Assembly: GCA_021792135.1 (NCBI GenBank)
Contig: JAJYVF010000008.1
Location: forward strand, 97,970-161,969
Direction: 5' to 3'
DNA from: Acidobacteriota bacterium
GTDB lineage: Bacteria > Acidobacteriota > Terriglobia > Terriglobales > Acidobacteriaceae
DNA length: 64,000 nucleotides
Part shown: positions 53,429 through 62,279 of the stretch, one piece after another
Layout: every line of letters starts with the position of its first letter
Position numbering within the stretch: the stretch's first letter is position 1
Notes under the pieces: model-generated
Seen by the model: the letters and a program-made list of their open reading frames with translations, nothing else
Database searches by the model: none
What the model was told of the DNA's origin: nothing
Position numbers and translations under genes: made by a program

Positions 53429-54259
53429 CTAGACACGGATCTTCCGGAATATCCATCCGGGAATATTGCGCGCCACCAGCATCATCGCCCCCCAGTACGG
53501 CGGCACGTATGCCTCATTTCTGCGCTTCTCAATCGCGCGCAGGATATGCCGCGCCGCCTGCTGCGGCGTCGCAAAAAACGGTCCGGGCGGCACATGCGCG
53601 GTCATGGGCGTGGCAATCGGTCCCGGCTTGATCGTCAGAACCCGCACCCCCGCTGGTTCCAGCCTCTGTCGCAGGCCCTCGAGGAAGACATTCAGCCCGC
53701 CCTTCGATGCAGCGTAGATGTAATTGCTTTTCCGCCCGCGATCCCCGGCCACCGACGAAATTACTGCCATCACCGGAGTACCGTCGCCGACGGAGTTCGG
53801 GCCACGCCGGAGGCTTCCCCTGCGCGGAGCACCCGGCTGACCTGCTCCTCCGCGCTGCGCCTCGAAGTAATTCGCCAGGCAGCCTGCCAGCGAGACCGCC
53901 GAGAGAAAATTCGTCCGCAGGATGGCCTCGGCCGCCCCATAATCTGCCTCCGCCTCCTGCTGATTGCCGAGGATCCCATGCGCGATCAGCGCCAGATCGA
54001 TCTCGCCCAGCGCCGCCGCCGCTTCGGCCAGCAGCGTGGGATGTGCGGCCGTGTCGTCCAGATTCGCCGCATAACTCCGCGCCGCCGCGGCTCCCCGCGT
54101 CAGCAGGTCCGCGCGCACCGCCGCCAGCTTGTCCGGATTGCGCCCCACCAGAAAAAAGCTCGCCCCCCTCTCCGCCAGCAGCCGCAGGACAGCCTCCGCG
54201 ATGGCCGAGGTGGCCCCCAGAGCGAGCACCCGCCGGGGTACAGCCCCTTTCTCAGTCAT
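53429..54259 (-). CDS. SDR oxidoreductase, DprE2-like
   Basis: 276-residue short-chain dehydrogenase with RRVLALGATSAIAEAVLRLLAERGA at the nucleotide site, active-site Ser in VISSVAG and Tyr/Lys in YAASKGGL. A Gly/Arg/Pro-rich insert (about 135-155) precedes the Ser strand. The pattern fits decaprenylphospho-2-keto-erythropentose reductase. The start overlaps the end of the DprE1-like oxidase gene by 8 bases, the pairing found in actinobacterial decaprenyl-phospho-arabinose synthesis. Function in a non-actinobacterium is inferred. Confidence 0.8.
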   Translation of the reverse strand: MTEKGAVPRRVLALGATSAIAEAVLRLLAERGASFFLVGRNPDKLAAVRADLLTRGAAAARSYAANLDDTAAHPTLLAEAAAALGEIDLALIAHGILGNQQEAEADYGAAEAILRTNFLSAVSLAGCLANYFEAQRGGAGQPGAPRRGSLRRGPNSVGDGTPVMAVISSVAGDRGRKSNYIYAASKGGLNVFLEGLRQRLEPAGVRVLTIKPGPIATPMTAHVPPGPFFATPQQAARHILRAIEKRRNEAYVPPYWGAMMLVARNIPGWIFRKIRV

Positions 54260-55595
54260 CCAGCCGCCTCCGCCCCGTCACCCGCTGCCAGTACGCCGAA
54301 TCGAAGCCCGGATCCACGTAGCGCGCGAACTCCTGCCACTGCGGATAGAACGCCTGGAACTGCTGCGGTGTCATGCGCGCATCCTTCGCCGAATACATCC
54401 GCCCTCCGTGTTCCAGCGTGATCCGTGTCAGCCGCTCCATCAGGTCAAAGCTCACCTCGCCGCGCACCGGAAAATCCACTGCCAGCATCACTCCCGGCCT
54501 CGGAAACGACATCATCCCCACCGAAGGCACGGCGCCGAAAAACTGGATCGCCGCCTGAAACGACGCCAGCCCCGACTTTGTAATCGCCTTCAGGATGTCC
54601 AGCATCCCCTCGCGCCCGCTCTCCAGCGGCAGCACGTTCTGGAATTGCAGCAGCCCCTTTCTTCCATACATCCGGTTCCAGTGCCGTACCGCGTCCAGCG
54701 GGTAAAAGAAAGGTTCATAATCCACCCGCCCGCTCTTCGTTTTCCCCCACTGCCGGTGGTAATGCAGCGTGTTGAATATCGCCGCCGAATAGCGGTTCAG
54801 CGCAAGCTCCGGCAGATCCGCCGGGAAGACCAGCTTCGGCTCTCTGCTCCGGTGCAGGGGCTCGGGGATCTGCGTGTGGTCCCCCTGCATCAGGATTCCC
54901 CGCGCGAAATTCCGCCCCGTGGCAACGCAGTCGATCCAGGCGGCCGTATATTCGCTCTTCGCCGCCCGCGACCGGGCAAAGAACTCGTCGAGGCCCTGAA
55001 ACTTCTCGCCCCGATAGTCGATCCTGCGCGAGACGATGGGCCGCAGCCGGATGTCCGCCCACGTCATCAGTCCCGTCAGCCCCATGCCGCCGATCGTGGC
55101 CGCAAACCAGTCCGAGTTCTCAATGGGGCTGCACACGAACCGCGCCCCATCCGACCGCGTCAGCTCGAAACGCAGCACGTGCCGTCCGAAGGTCCCCGCC
55201 GCATGATGGTTCCTGCCGTGAATGTCGTTGGCGATCGCCCCGCCGACCGTCACGTATTTGGTCCCTGGGGTGACCGGAAGAAACAGTCCCCGGGGCACCG
55301 CGAAATCCAGAATCTGCTTCAGCGAGGTGCCCGTCTCGCAGCGCAGCACCCCCGTCGCCGGGTCGAAACCCAGCAGCCGGTCCATCCCCGTCGTATCGAG
55401 GAGGGTTCCATTTTCCAGCAGGCAGACATCTCCGTAGCTGCGCCCCAGCCCCACCGGCAACTGCTTGCCCGCGGGCCGTTGCGGCAGCGGAAAATCGATG
55501 GTCCAGTGCAGAGGAACAACGTCGGCCTGGAGTCTCGGATACCGGCCCCACGATTCAAACCGCGGGCCCGGAGTTCGCTTGCCCATGAAGCTCAC
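54252..55595 (-). CDS. FAD-binding oxidoreductase, DprE1-like
   Basis: 447-residue VAO-type flavoprotein. The FAD domain shows GLGRSYGDVCLLENG, TPGTKYVTVGGAIANDIHGRNHH and GTFGRHV; the C-terminal D-arabinono-1,4-lactone-oxidase-like part ends in QFARYVDP. In Mycobacterium tuberculosis DprE1 this enzyme oxidises decaprenylphosphoryl-ribose; the residue matching its drug-reactive Cys387 is Ala here (about A372, in GVMLAVDFP), and the catalytic Lys418 equivalent is kept (about K404, in YSAKDAR). It is preceded by ATGAGGAAG at its ATG and is coupled to the DprE2-like gene. Confidence 0.82.
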   Translation of the reverse strand: MSFMGKRTPGPRFESWGRYPRLQADVVPLHWTIDFPLPQRPAGKQLPVGLGRSYGDVCLLENGTLLDTTGMDRLLGFDPATGVLRCETGTSLKQILDFAVPRGLFLPVTPGTKYVTVGGAIANDIHGRNHHAAGTFGRHVLRFELTRSDGARFVCSPIENSDWFAATIGGMGLTGLMTWADIRLRPIVSRRIDYRGEKFQGLDEFFARSRAAKSEYTAAWIDCVATGRNFARGILMQGDHTQIPEPLHRSREPKLVFPADLPELALNRYSAAIFNTLHYHRQWGKTKSGRVDYEPFFYPLDAVRHWNRMYGRKGLLQFQNVLPLESGREGMLDILKAITKSGLASFQAAIQFFGAVPSVGMMSFPRPGVMLAVDFPVRGEVSFDLMERLTRITLEHGGRMYSAKDARMTPQQFQAFYPQWQEFARYVDPGFDSAYWQRVTGRRRLDD

Positions 55596-55894
55596 TTCCT
55601 CATCCTAAACGCCTTCCCCTGTCGTGAGGCCGCCATCGCCACCCGCCGCCCGCTGTTGCCTGCGCACCAGCCTCAGCAGGGAAGTCATCAACGTGTCGCC
55701 CCTGGCGGGCGTGCTCTCCTGCTCCACACACTCCGCCCGGATGCGAAACTCTGCCGAGCAGTGCCGCAGCGGTGCGGCCGCTGCGGGGCGGATGCTGTCC
55801 CGAATGAGATGCCTGCTGAATATCGGCGCAGCCATAGCACCGCCCGTCTCCCCTGGCCGGACCCGCGCAGCGCGGTATGCGGCGCTCGCCGGCC
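55596..55894. other. Spacer between phosphorylase and DprE1-like genes; possible 76-residue frame
   Basis: About 300 bases. A minus-strand frame from ATG 55835 to TAG 55605-55607 could encode 76 residues, ending 9 bases before the DprE1-like start. It has only a poor ribosome site and no recognisable domain, and the overlapping plus-strand frame is equally good. Treated as unproven. Confidence 0.3.
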
Positions 55895-57679
55895 TCAGTG
55901 AGCCAGTGTGCCTTCCAGGTTCGGTTCCCGAGCCGCCACGGGCTCCTTCGCTACACGCTGTTCGGGGAAGTATGCATTGATCACGTACTGTTCCAGCATC
56001 CGCTGCGTGTTGAAGAACGACCCGTTCAGCGCGATCGTCGACCGCATGATGCGCCGCCACTGCCCCTGGTCCTTGTAGAAGAGCGGCAGAATTGTCTGCT
56101 CCAGATGCTCGTACAGCGACCGCGCCTCGCCCTGCTCGTCGTCGTGGTCGTCGATCGCCCATCCGGTGACGCCCTCGATCCATCCCTCGATCCACCAGCC
56201 ATCGAGGATGCTCAGGCTGGGCACTCCGTTCAGCGCCGCTTTCATCCCGCTGGTTCCCGAGGCCTCATACGGACGCCGCGGTGTATTCAGCCACAGATCC
56301 ACGCCACCGGTCAGCAGCGCGCCCATCTTCCACTCGTAGTTCTCGAGATAGACGATCTTCAGCGCGCTCTCCCGCATCTCCCCGGCCAGCTCGATCACCC
56401 GCCGGATCTTCGCCTTTCCCGGCTCGTCGGCCGGGTGCGCCTTGCCGGCGTAGAGGATCTGCATGCCGCCCTGGCTCTCCGCGCACCGCATCAGCCGCTG
56501 CGGATCGGTGAAGAGAAAATCCGCGCGCTTGTAGGTGGCGGCCCGCCGCGCAAACCCAATGGTGAAAACCTCCGGCCGCAGCTCGATGCCCGTCGTCGAC
56601 CGGATCCATGCGAACAGCTCCTTCTTGGCAGCCGCATGCGCTTCCACAATTTCATTCTCCGGAATATCGATCGCGTAGCGCAGCGTGACATTGTCCTGCC
56701 GCCACCGCGGCAGGTGCTTGTCGAAGACTTCCTGTACCGATGGCGCCGTCCACGTCCCCGCGTGTACTCCGTTGGTGATCGCGTCGATGGTGTACTCCGG
56801 AAACATCTGCCGCGACACCTTGCCGTGCTGCATCGCCACGCCGTTCACAAAACGCGAAAAACGCAGCGCCACGTACGTCATATTCAGCAGGCCGTCATGG
56901 AAGCAGCCAAACCGCTCCAGCATCCCGGCCCGCTCCGCGCCCAGAATCCGGTACGCCTGCTCGCCGGAGAAGCGGTCGTGCCCCGCCGGCACCGGCGTGT
57001 GCGTCGTGAACACGCATTTCTGCCGCACCGCCTCCACATCCCGTTCCGTTGCCGTCTGCAGTCCCGCCCCGCGCAGTTCCTGCTCCAGCACCGGAATCGT
57101 CAGCAGGGAAGCATGCCCTTCGTTCATGTGGTACACCGAAGGCTCATACTCCAGGGCGCGCAGCATCCGCGCTCCCCCAATCCCCAGAATCGCCTCCTGC
57201 CGGAGCCGGTAATCCGCGTCGCCGCCGTACAGGTAGTCGGTCAGCCCCCGGTCCCGCGGATCGTTCTGTTCCAGATCCGTATCGAGGAAATAGATCGGGT
57301 TCCGATGTCCCGCGACCCCCTCCAGCTCATATCGCCAGGCCCGTACGGACACCGGCCGCCCCTCGATCGTGACCGTCACCACCGGATCTTCGCCCACCAG
57401 CAGGCTCTCCGGGCTCCATGGCTGCGGCCCTTCGGTCTGAATACCGTGCGCATCGAGATGCTGCCGGAAATATCCCTTGCGGTGGGCCAGCGTGACAGCG
57501 GCCACCGGCAGACCCATGTCCGCTGCCGCGCGCAGCGTGTCTCCTGCCAGAACCCCCAGACCGCCGCTGTAGGTCGGCATCTCCGGCGACGCTGCGATTT
57601 CCATGCAGAAGTAAGCAACGATTCCCCCCGCATTCAAACCTTCCGGGGGGAAGTACTGTGAGCGATTGATGAAGCGCAT
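55895..57679 (-). CDS. glgP: Alpha-glucan (glycogen/maltodextrin) phosphorylase
   Basis: 594-residue member of the shorter alpha-glucan phosphorylase family, releasing glucose-1-phosphate. N-terminal IVAYFCMEIAASPEMPTYSGGLGVLAGDTLRAAAD is diagnostic. The His-Asn/Thr region appears in VYHMNEGHASLL and CVFTTHTPVPAGHDRF, and the PLP-lysine is in EASGTSGMKAALNGVPS (about K480). ATG at 57679. It sits in a sugar-handling neighbourhood with galactokinase. It could act in glycogen turnover or on maltodextrins. Confidence 0.92.
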   Translation of the reverse strand: MRFINRSQYFPPEGLNAGGIVAYFCMEIAASPEMPTYSGGLGVLAGDTLRAAADMGLPVAAVTLAHRKGYFRQHLDAHGIQTEGPQPWSPESLLVGEDPVVTVTIEGRPVSVRAWRYELEGVAGHRNPIYFLDTDLEQNDPRDRGLTDYLYGGDADYRLRQEAILGIGGARMLRALEYEPSVYHMNEGHASLLTIPVLEQELRGAGLQTATERDVEAVRQKCVFTTHTPVPAGHDRFSGEQAYRILGAERAGMLERFGCFHDGLLNMTYVALRFSRFVNGVAMQHGKVSRQMFPEYTIDAITNGVHAGTWTAPSVQEVFDKHLPRWRQDNVTLRYAIDIPENEIVEAHAAAKKELFAWIRSTTGIELRPEVFTIGFARRAATYKRADFLFTDPQRLMRCAESQGGMQILYAGKAHPADEPGKAKIRRVIELAGEMRESALKIVYLENYEWKMGALLTGGVDLWLNTPRRPYEASGTSGMKAALNGVPSLSILDGWWIEGWIEGVTGWAIDDHDDEQGEARSLYEHLEQTILPLFYKDQGQWRRIMRSTIALNGSFFNTQRMLEQYVINAYFPEQRVAKEPVAAREPNLEGTLAH

Positions 57680-58104
57680 CTTGAAAACGTCTTCTCCGGC
57701 CTTGACCCCAGCGCCTTTCCTTCAGGATAAGACAATCCCTGCGTCAAACACCTCGGCTGGCCTCTCCTGTGAATTCTTACATCGCACCCGGCACTCCGGA
57801 ATTACTCTTCCGTGCAATGCCGGAACTCCCTGCCGGACTTATGCCGGCCTCTCATCTGCTGATGGCCCGATTCATGGCCTGCCTGCTCGTCCCTTTTCGC
57901 TGCCGGAGCGCCTGCATCTCTTTCATCGGCGCAGCCGGCTGCTTCCTCCACTACCCTCTTTTACGTAACCATACGAAACGTTCTGCGCCTGTTTGCCCGG
58001 CCGAAGCCAATCGATCGTGCCGTCGCTGCCGAAACGGCTCCACTGCCAGGATCAAGCCGTCCTTCCGTCCGCAGCCGTTCCACGCAAATGCTTCCCCCGT
58101 CCTC
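57680..58104. other. Gene-free gap upstream of the phosphorylase
   Basis: 425 bases lie between the galactokinase stop and the phosphorylase start. Open frames on the plus strand here run into the antisense of galK and have no ribosome site. I see no terminator, repeat or palindrome of note; it presumably holds the phosphorylase promoter. Confidence 0.45.
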
Positions 58105-59268
58105 TCACCCTGGCTCCTCCACCGCATGCGCCCCCGCCGAAGCGTGGCAGCGGTAAATCTCCGGCTGGATGCCTGTCCGTGCACGGTACTGCTCCGCCAG
58201 CCCATCCGCAAATTCCTCCGCGTGCCGCTGCTCCACAAGATTGACCGTGCACCCCCCGAAGCCGCCACCGGTCAGGCGCGCGCCGATCAGCCCCCGAAGC
58301 CTCTGCGCCGCCTCCACCATGACGTCCGCTTCCTCGCAGCTCGCCTCGAAGTCATCCCGATAGCTTACGTGCGCCGCCGCCATCAGATCGCCCAGCTTCC
58401 TCAGATTGCCGGCTTCCAGCGCATCCGCCGCCGCCACCGTGCGCAGATTCTCCGTGATGACATGCCGGCAGCGCCGCAGCACTGGATCCGGCATTTCCGC
58501 GCCCCAGTTCTCCAGATCTTCCGGGGTTGCGTCCCGCAGCATCCGGATCCCCGGCCGATGCCGCTGCAGAATTGCGGTCCCTTCCTCCACTTCCCGCCGC
58601 CGGATGCCGTACTCGCCCCCGGCAATCGAGTGCTTCACCATAGTATTCGCAATGACCAGGCCCGCGTCACGTGGAATCGGCGCCAGCCGGAACTCGAACG
58701 AGCGGCAGTCCAGCAGCAGGGCATGGTCCTCTTTGCCGTTGCACGCGATGAACTGGTCCATAATCCCGCAGGAAGCCCCCACATACACGTTCTCCGCCCG
58801 CTGGCACAGCTTCGCGACCTGTTCCCGCGGCATTTCTGCCCCGCTAAGGCTCAGCAGCGCCACCGCTGTCGCCACTTCGATGGATGCCGACGAGCTCAGC
58901 CCCGCGCCCAGCGGAACATCCCCCTGCAGAGTCAGGCTGTAAGGCGGAATCTCCACGCCTGCCTCGCGCAGTGCCCACGCCACTCCCAGCGGATAATCCC
59001 ACCAGCGTCCGTCGCGCTTGCCGGGCATCTCCTCCGGCGCGAACGCCGCCCTCTCGCCGACGTTCTCTGACCAGATCTCCGTGCGCCCATCGCGCCGCCG
59101 CGAAACCGCGGCCAGCGTTCCGAAGTTGATGGCCGCCGGCATCACGAAGCCACCCGAATAATCGGTGTGCTCGCCAATCAGATTCACGCGTCCGGGTGCA
59201 AGAAATACCCGCGGATCGTCACCAAAATGCTTCAGATGCATGGAGCGAATACCGCTTACATCGAGCAT
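58105..59268 (-). CDS. galK: Galactokinase
   Basis: Phosphorylates alpha-D-galactose at C1 in the Leloir pathway. GHMP-kinase motifs are all seen: the galactokinase signature GRVNLIGEHTDYSGGFV, the ATP loop LGAGLSSSASIEVA, catalytic Asp in SCGIMDQF, and C-terminal LTGGGFGGCTV. 387 residues is standard. The start at 59268 follows GAGG; an ATG nine codons later is an alternative. A 20-base dyad 53 bases upstream may be its operator. No galT, galE or transporter is adjacent. Confidence 0.94.
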   Translation of the reverse strand: MLDVSGIRSMHLKHFGDDPRVFLAPGRVNLIGEHTDYSGGFVMPAAINFGTLAAVSRRRDGRTEIWSENVGERAAFAPEEMPGKRDGRWWDYPLGVAWALREAGVEIPPYSLTLQGDVPLGAGLSSSASIEVATAVALLSLSGAEMPREQVAKLCQRAENVYVGASCGIMDQFIACNGKEDHALLLDCRSFEFRLAPIPRDAGLVIANTMVKHSIAGGEYGIRRREVEEGTAILQRHRPGIRMLRDATPEDLENWGAEMPDPVLRRCRHVITENLRTVAAADALEAGNLRKLGDLMAAAHVSYRDDFEASCEEADVMVEAAQRLRGLIGARLTGGGFGGCTVNLVEQRHAEEFADGLAEQYRARTGIQPEIYRCHASAGAHAVEEPG

Positions 59269-59320
59269 GCTGACCTCTTCCAGAAAGACACCGTTCCCAG
59301 CGTCATGCTAACGATACACG

Positions 59321-59340
59321 CGTTACGCCGATGCGTAACG
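59321..59340. promoter_or_regulatory. 20-bp perfect dyad upstream of galK
   Basis: CGTTACGC and GCGTAACG flank CGAT, 53 bases before the galK ATG. Size and symmetry fit a repressor site (LacI, GntR or similar), and a second overlapping pair TAACG ... CGTTA adds possible extra contacts. The rest of the 306-base gap 59269-59574 shows no gene. Confidence 0.55.
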
Positions 59341-59574
59341 GCCAGACATGGGACTCGCCCGGCCCCAGCCTGCCGGCGGTTCCCCTTCCCTCGCCTCCGG
59401 CGGCGAATTAGCTGAAACCGGCGCCACCCGCTGCTTCTGGTTGTCTCTCCCTCCGGGCCCCTTCCCTCGCAAAGCCGGATTCCCAGCCACGGCTTTCCGC
59501 TGGCCCCGCTCTGTCCAATGTATCCGTTTGCATCTCCACCTGCCCCGGCCCCCCGTCCACCATCGCGTCTCTCC

Positions 59575-60915
59575 TCAGAAAGCTACGGCTCGCTGCACCC
59601 GCTGCCAGATCTCATCCGCCCAGGCCAGATGTTCCGGCTTCATGAGCACGGAGCGCAGGCACATGACCCGCGTGTCTGCCCCGGCATCGGTCCATCCCGC
59701 GGAAGGGAAGTATCGTGCAGGCAATTGCGCCAGGGCCAGATGCAGCCCTTCCGCCGCCGCGCGGTCAAAAACCTCCTGCGCCCGCCGCGACGACTCGCCT
59801 GTTGTCCGCGCCCGCACAGCCCATACAAGAATATCCAGTTCCGGAACAGGTGCGGAAACGAACCGGGCTTCCTCTGCGACTCGCTCGTGCAGCCGCAGCG
59901 CCGCCTCCCGGCCCTGCTCCAGTCCACGGGCAAAAGCGCCGCCCCGTACCAGGGGCAGCAGCCTCTCCGTCGCCCATAGCGCCACCGCCGAAGCCCCCGC
60001 CCGCGAGCACTCCAGGCTGATTTCCCCCAGATGCAGTTCGTTCGAAGTGAAATACGTACAGGGCGAATCGTGTTTGTAAAACCGCCCCACCCCCGGATCG
60101 CGAAACAGCACGCATCCGCACCCGTACGGCTGCAGCCCATGCTTGTGCGGGTCCACCACAATCGAGTCCGCTTCTCCGATCCGGTCAAACGCCCGCTGCG
60201 CCTCTTCTCCCAGATTCGATACCAGCCGGAAGTATCCCCCATAGGCCGCATCCACGTGAACCCGGAACCCATATCTCTCCCGCAGCGAAAGGATCCCGTC
60301 CAGCGGATCCACCGCCCCCCCAGCCGTCGTCCCCAGCGTGGCTACCACCGTGCCCACCGTGCCCGAGGCCAGCTCCGTCTCCAGTGCCTTCAGGTCCATC
60401 CGGCCCCGCTCATCGGTTCCGATGCTGGTATAGGGAAGCTTCAGCACCGCGCTGATGCGGCTATGCGTGTAGTGCGCCTGCTCTGAGGCCGCCACTGCCT
60501 TGCCCGGAGCCGTCAGCCCCGCCACCCACAGGGCCTCCAGATTGGCAAGCGTCCCCCCGCTGGTCAGGTGGCCGAGGAACTCTCTCCACCCGAACATCTC
60601 CGCGATCTGCCGCACCGCCTCGACTTCCATCCGCGAACTGGCCCGTCCCCCGTCCAGTGCATGGTTATTCGGGTTCAGCAGCATCGCCAGCGCATAGGCA
60701 GCCCGCGCCACCGGATGCGGCGGCTTCAGCATCTGGCCCGCATACAGCGGATGATAATAGGGGTAGTTATCCCGCAGCCGCTCGGCTGCCTCGGCCAGAA
60801 CCGCCGCCGCCTCTGTCATTCCGGGAGGTTGCAGCTGTGCCTCGGGTAATCCGCTGAATCCGCATTGCAGCCGCTGCAGCGCCGGGGCGAGCAGCTCCAG
60901 AAAGTCGTCTTTCAT
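59575..60915 (-). CDS. PLP-dependent group II (aromatic/glutamate-type) amino-acid decarboxylase
   Basis: 446 residues. The PLP lysine lies in VVDPHKHGLQPYG (about K258). Other group II motifs are HLTSGGTLANLEAL, AHYTHSRISAVL (aromatic stacking on the cofactor), TLGTTAGGAVDPL and VHVDAAYGGYF (Asp to the pyridine N). ATG at 60915 replaces an open upstream extension that lacks family character. Substrate cannot be decided; tyrosine, tryptophan, aspartate and glutamate decarboxylases share these patterns. It diverges from a 31-residue membrane protein gene. Confidence 0.88.
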   Translation of the reverse strand: MKDDFLELLAPALQRLQCGFSGLPEAQLQPPGMTEAAAVLAEAAERLRDNYPYYHPLYAGQMLKPPHPVARAAYALAMLLNPNNHALDGGRASSRMEVEAVRQIAEMFGWREFLGHLTSGGTLANLEALWVAGLTAPGKAVAASEQAHYTHSRISAVLKLPYTSIGTDERGRMDLKALETELASGTVGTVVATLGTTAGGAVDPLDGILSLRERYGFRVHVDAAYGGYFRLVSNLGEEAQRAFDRIGEADSIVVDPHKHGLQPYGCGCVLFRDPGVGRFYKHDSPCTYFTSNELHLGEISLECSRAGASAVALWATERLLPLVRGGAFARGLEQGREAALRLHERVAEEARFVSAPVPELDILVWAVRARTTGESSRRAQEVFDRAAAEGLHLALAQLPARYFPSAGWTDAGADTRVMCLRSVLMKPEHLAWADEIWQRVQRAVAF

Positions 60916-60990
60916 CGCGCAAACAAATAAAAGAATACTCCCGGTCGTTTTCCACCCGCCCCGGTGTCCAATAAACCGGGAGGACTCCTC

Positions 60991-61086
60991 ATGATCTCCC
61001 ATGCCGACTTCTGGCTTTCTCCGCTCCTGTCGATCCTGGTTCTTCTTGTGCTGCTGCTCCTTGCGGTGCGTGTCGCAGGCGCATAA
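60991..61086 (+). CDS. 31-residue hydrophobic membrane microprotein
   Basis: ATG 60991 to TAA 61084-61086, preceded by GGGAGGA at good spacing. After a short head ISHADFWLSPLL comes a leucine-rich helix (SILVLLVLLLLAVRV) ending GA. A single membrane span is predicted. It shares a 75-base divergent promoter region with the PLP decarboxylase. Leucine-rich microproteins are easy to produce by chance, but the ribosome site argues for expression. Confidence 0.55.
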   Translation: MISHADFWLSPLLSILVLLVLLLLAVRVAGA

Positions 61087-61376
61087 CAACGCCCTCGCAA
61101 CCCCACCAGCCGCCCAGGGTCTTGGCGGGAAGTCAACCCGGAAATGGAAAGATTTTTGCCTGGTCCAAAACGGGCCGGGGCAATTTGATCGCACGCCAAA
61201 TCACGCCCCATCAAAGAATTGGCTCCCGTCTGCTGGGCCAAACTCTGGTACACTTAGCTCAGCGTTAGATACGAACCGGGCAAGAGCAGTTGTTCGTCTC
61301 GCCCACCAGCAGCAGGCTTCTGCCAGTTTCGCTCCGATTCACTCCAGCGCAATTCAATTCAGGACATAGCAACAAA

Positions 61377-61577
61377 ATGGAACAAGGTACCGTGAAGTGG
61401 TTTAACGACGCGAAAGGCTACGGCTTCATCTCGCGCCAGAACGGCGAGGATGTGTTTGTGCACTACTCCGCTATCTCCGCGACTGGCTTCAAGAGTCTGC
61501 AGGAGGGTCAGGCCGTGCAGTTCAACGTCGTGAAGGGGCCGAAGGGCTGGCAGGCAGCTGACGTACAGCCTCTGTAA
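61377..61577 (+). CDS. Cold-shock domain protein (CspA type)
   Basis: 66-residue single-stranded-nucleic-acid-binding protein: RNP1 in [12 protein letters not shown]2 in DVFVHYSAI, and a C-terminal [15 protein letters not shown] 61377 is the family start ([14 protein letters not shown]). A long gene-free leader of about 290 bases (61087-61376) precedes it, as often seen for temperature-sensing csp transcripts, and an intrinsic terminator follows. Confidence 0.93.
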   Translation: MEQGTVKWFNDAKGYGFISRQNGEDVFVHYSAISATGFKSLQEGQAVQFNVVKGPKGWQAADVQPL

Positions 61578-61615
61578 GACGCAAAAGATCAGACTGACAA
61601 CAAGACAAAACATGC

Positions 61616-61643
61616 AAAAGGCGAGCTTTCGGGCTCGCCTTTT
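61616..61643 (+). terminator. Rho-independent terminator of the cold-shock gene
   Basis: AAAAGGCGAGC (61616-61626) pairs with GCTCGCCTTTT (61633-61643) around a TTTCGG loop, giving an 11-base stem that ends in a T-run, 38 bases after the csp stop. The A-run at its front makes it potentially bidirectional. Confidence 0.9.
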
Positions 61644-61733
61644 CTATTGCCCACCTCTTCCGCTCCGTCCCGGATCAGCCCCTGTGACCAACGTGCCTTG
61701 TCCCTCTGCCATCCCGGCCCGAGAATACTCGCA

Positions 61734-62198
61734 ATGCTTCGCAACTTCCGCCTCGGCCTGATGGAGTCCGCGCTCGATGCTCTCCACCGTGCGGCCATGC
61801 CGCGCCGCTCCGCCCCTGCCCCCCACCTTGCCACCGGTCTGCGCGGCGAACGCGCTGCTTACTTCTGGCTCCGCCGTCACGGATACATCGTCGTCGCCCG
61901 CGGGTGGCGCTCCGCCCGCGCTCCGGGCGACCTTGACCTGATTGCGTGGCAGGATCAGACCCTCTGCTTCATCGAGGTCAAAACCCGCACCTCCCGCGCC
62001 GTCGCCTCCGCCGAAGCCGCCGTCGACCGCGACAAGCGCCGCGCCCTGCGCCGCCTCGCTCGCCACTACCTCCGCCAGCTTCCCCGCCGCGACGCCCCCA
62101 CCCGCTTCGACATCCTCTCCATCTACTGCGAAGCAGGGAAGAGCCCCGCTTTCGAGCACTTCCCCAACGCCTTCGACTGGGCCGAATCCGGACGCTGA
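61734..62198 (+). CDS. YraN/UPF0102-family endonuclease-like protein
   Basis: 154 residues from ATG 61734; the open frame upstream (from 61647) has no protein character. The restriction-endonuclease-like core shows ATGLRGERAAYFWLRRHGYIVV, then the PD-ExK-type pattern GDLDLIAW ... CFIEVKTRTS. The biological role of this widespread family is poorly defined, with Holliday-junction or DNA-repair links proposed. It is followed by tyrS. Confidence 0.86.
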   Translation: MLRNFRLGLMESALDALHRAAMPRRSAPAPHLATGLRGERAAYFWLRRHGYIVVARGWRSARAPGDLDLIAWQDQTLCFIEVKTRTSRAVASAEAAVDRDKRRALRRLARHYLRQLPRRDAPTRFDILSIYCEAGKSPAFEHFPNAFDWAESGR

Positions 62199-62279
62199 CC
62201 GGCTGACTGCTCCCTGACCGCATCCCTCCCGGCCGTCTCATCCCCGGCCTCCCGGCCGTCTTTATACTGACAATAGACC

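Noticed and set aside
54129..57661. Two roughly 590-residue plus-strand frames over DprE1-like and phosphorylase genes
   Set aside because: Shadows of genes with clear family motifs on the minus strand.
62220..62262. Short direct repeat CCCGGCCGTC upstream of tyrS
   Set aside because: Two copies only, in GC-rich spacer, with no T-box-like structure that I could recognise.
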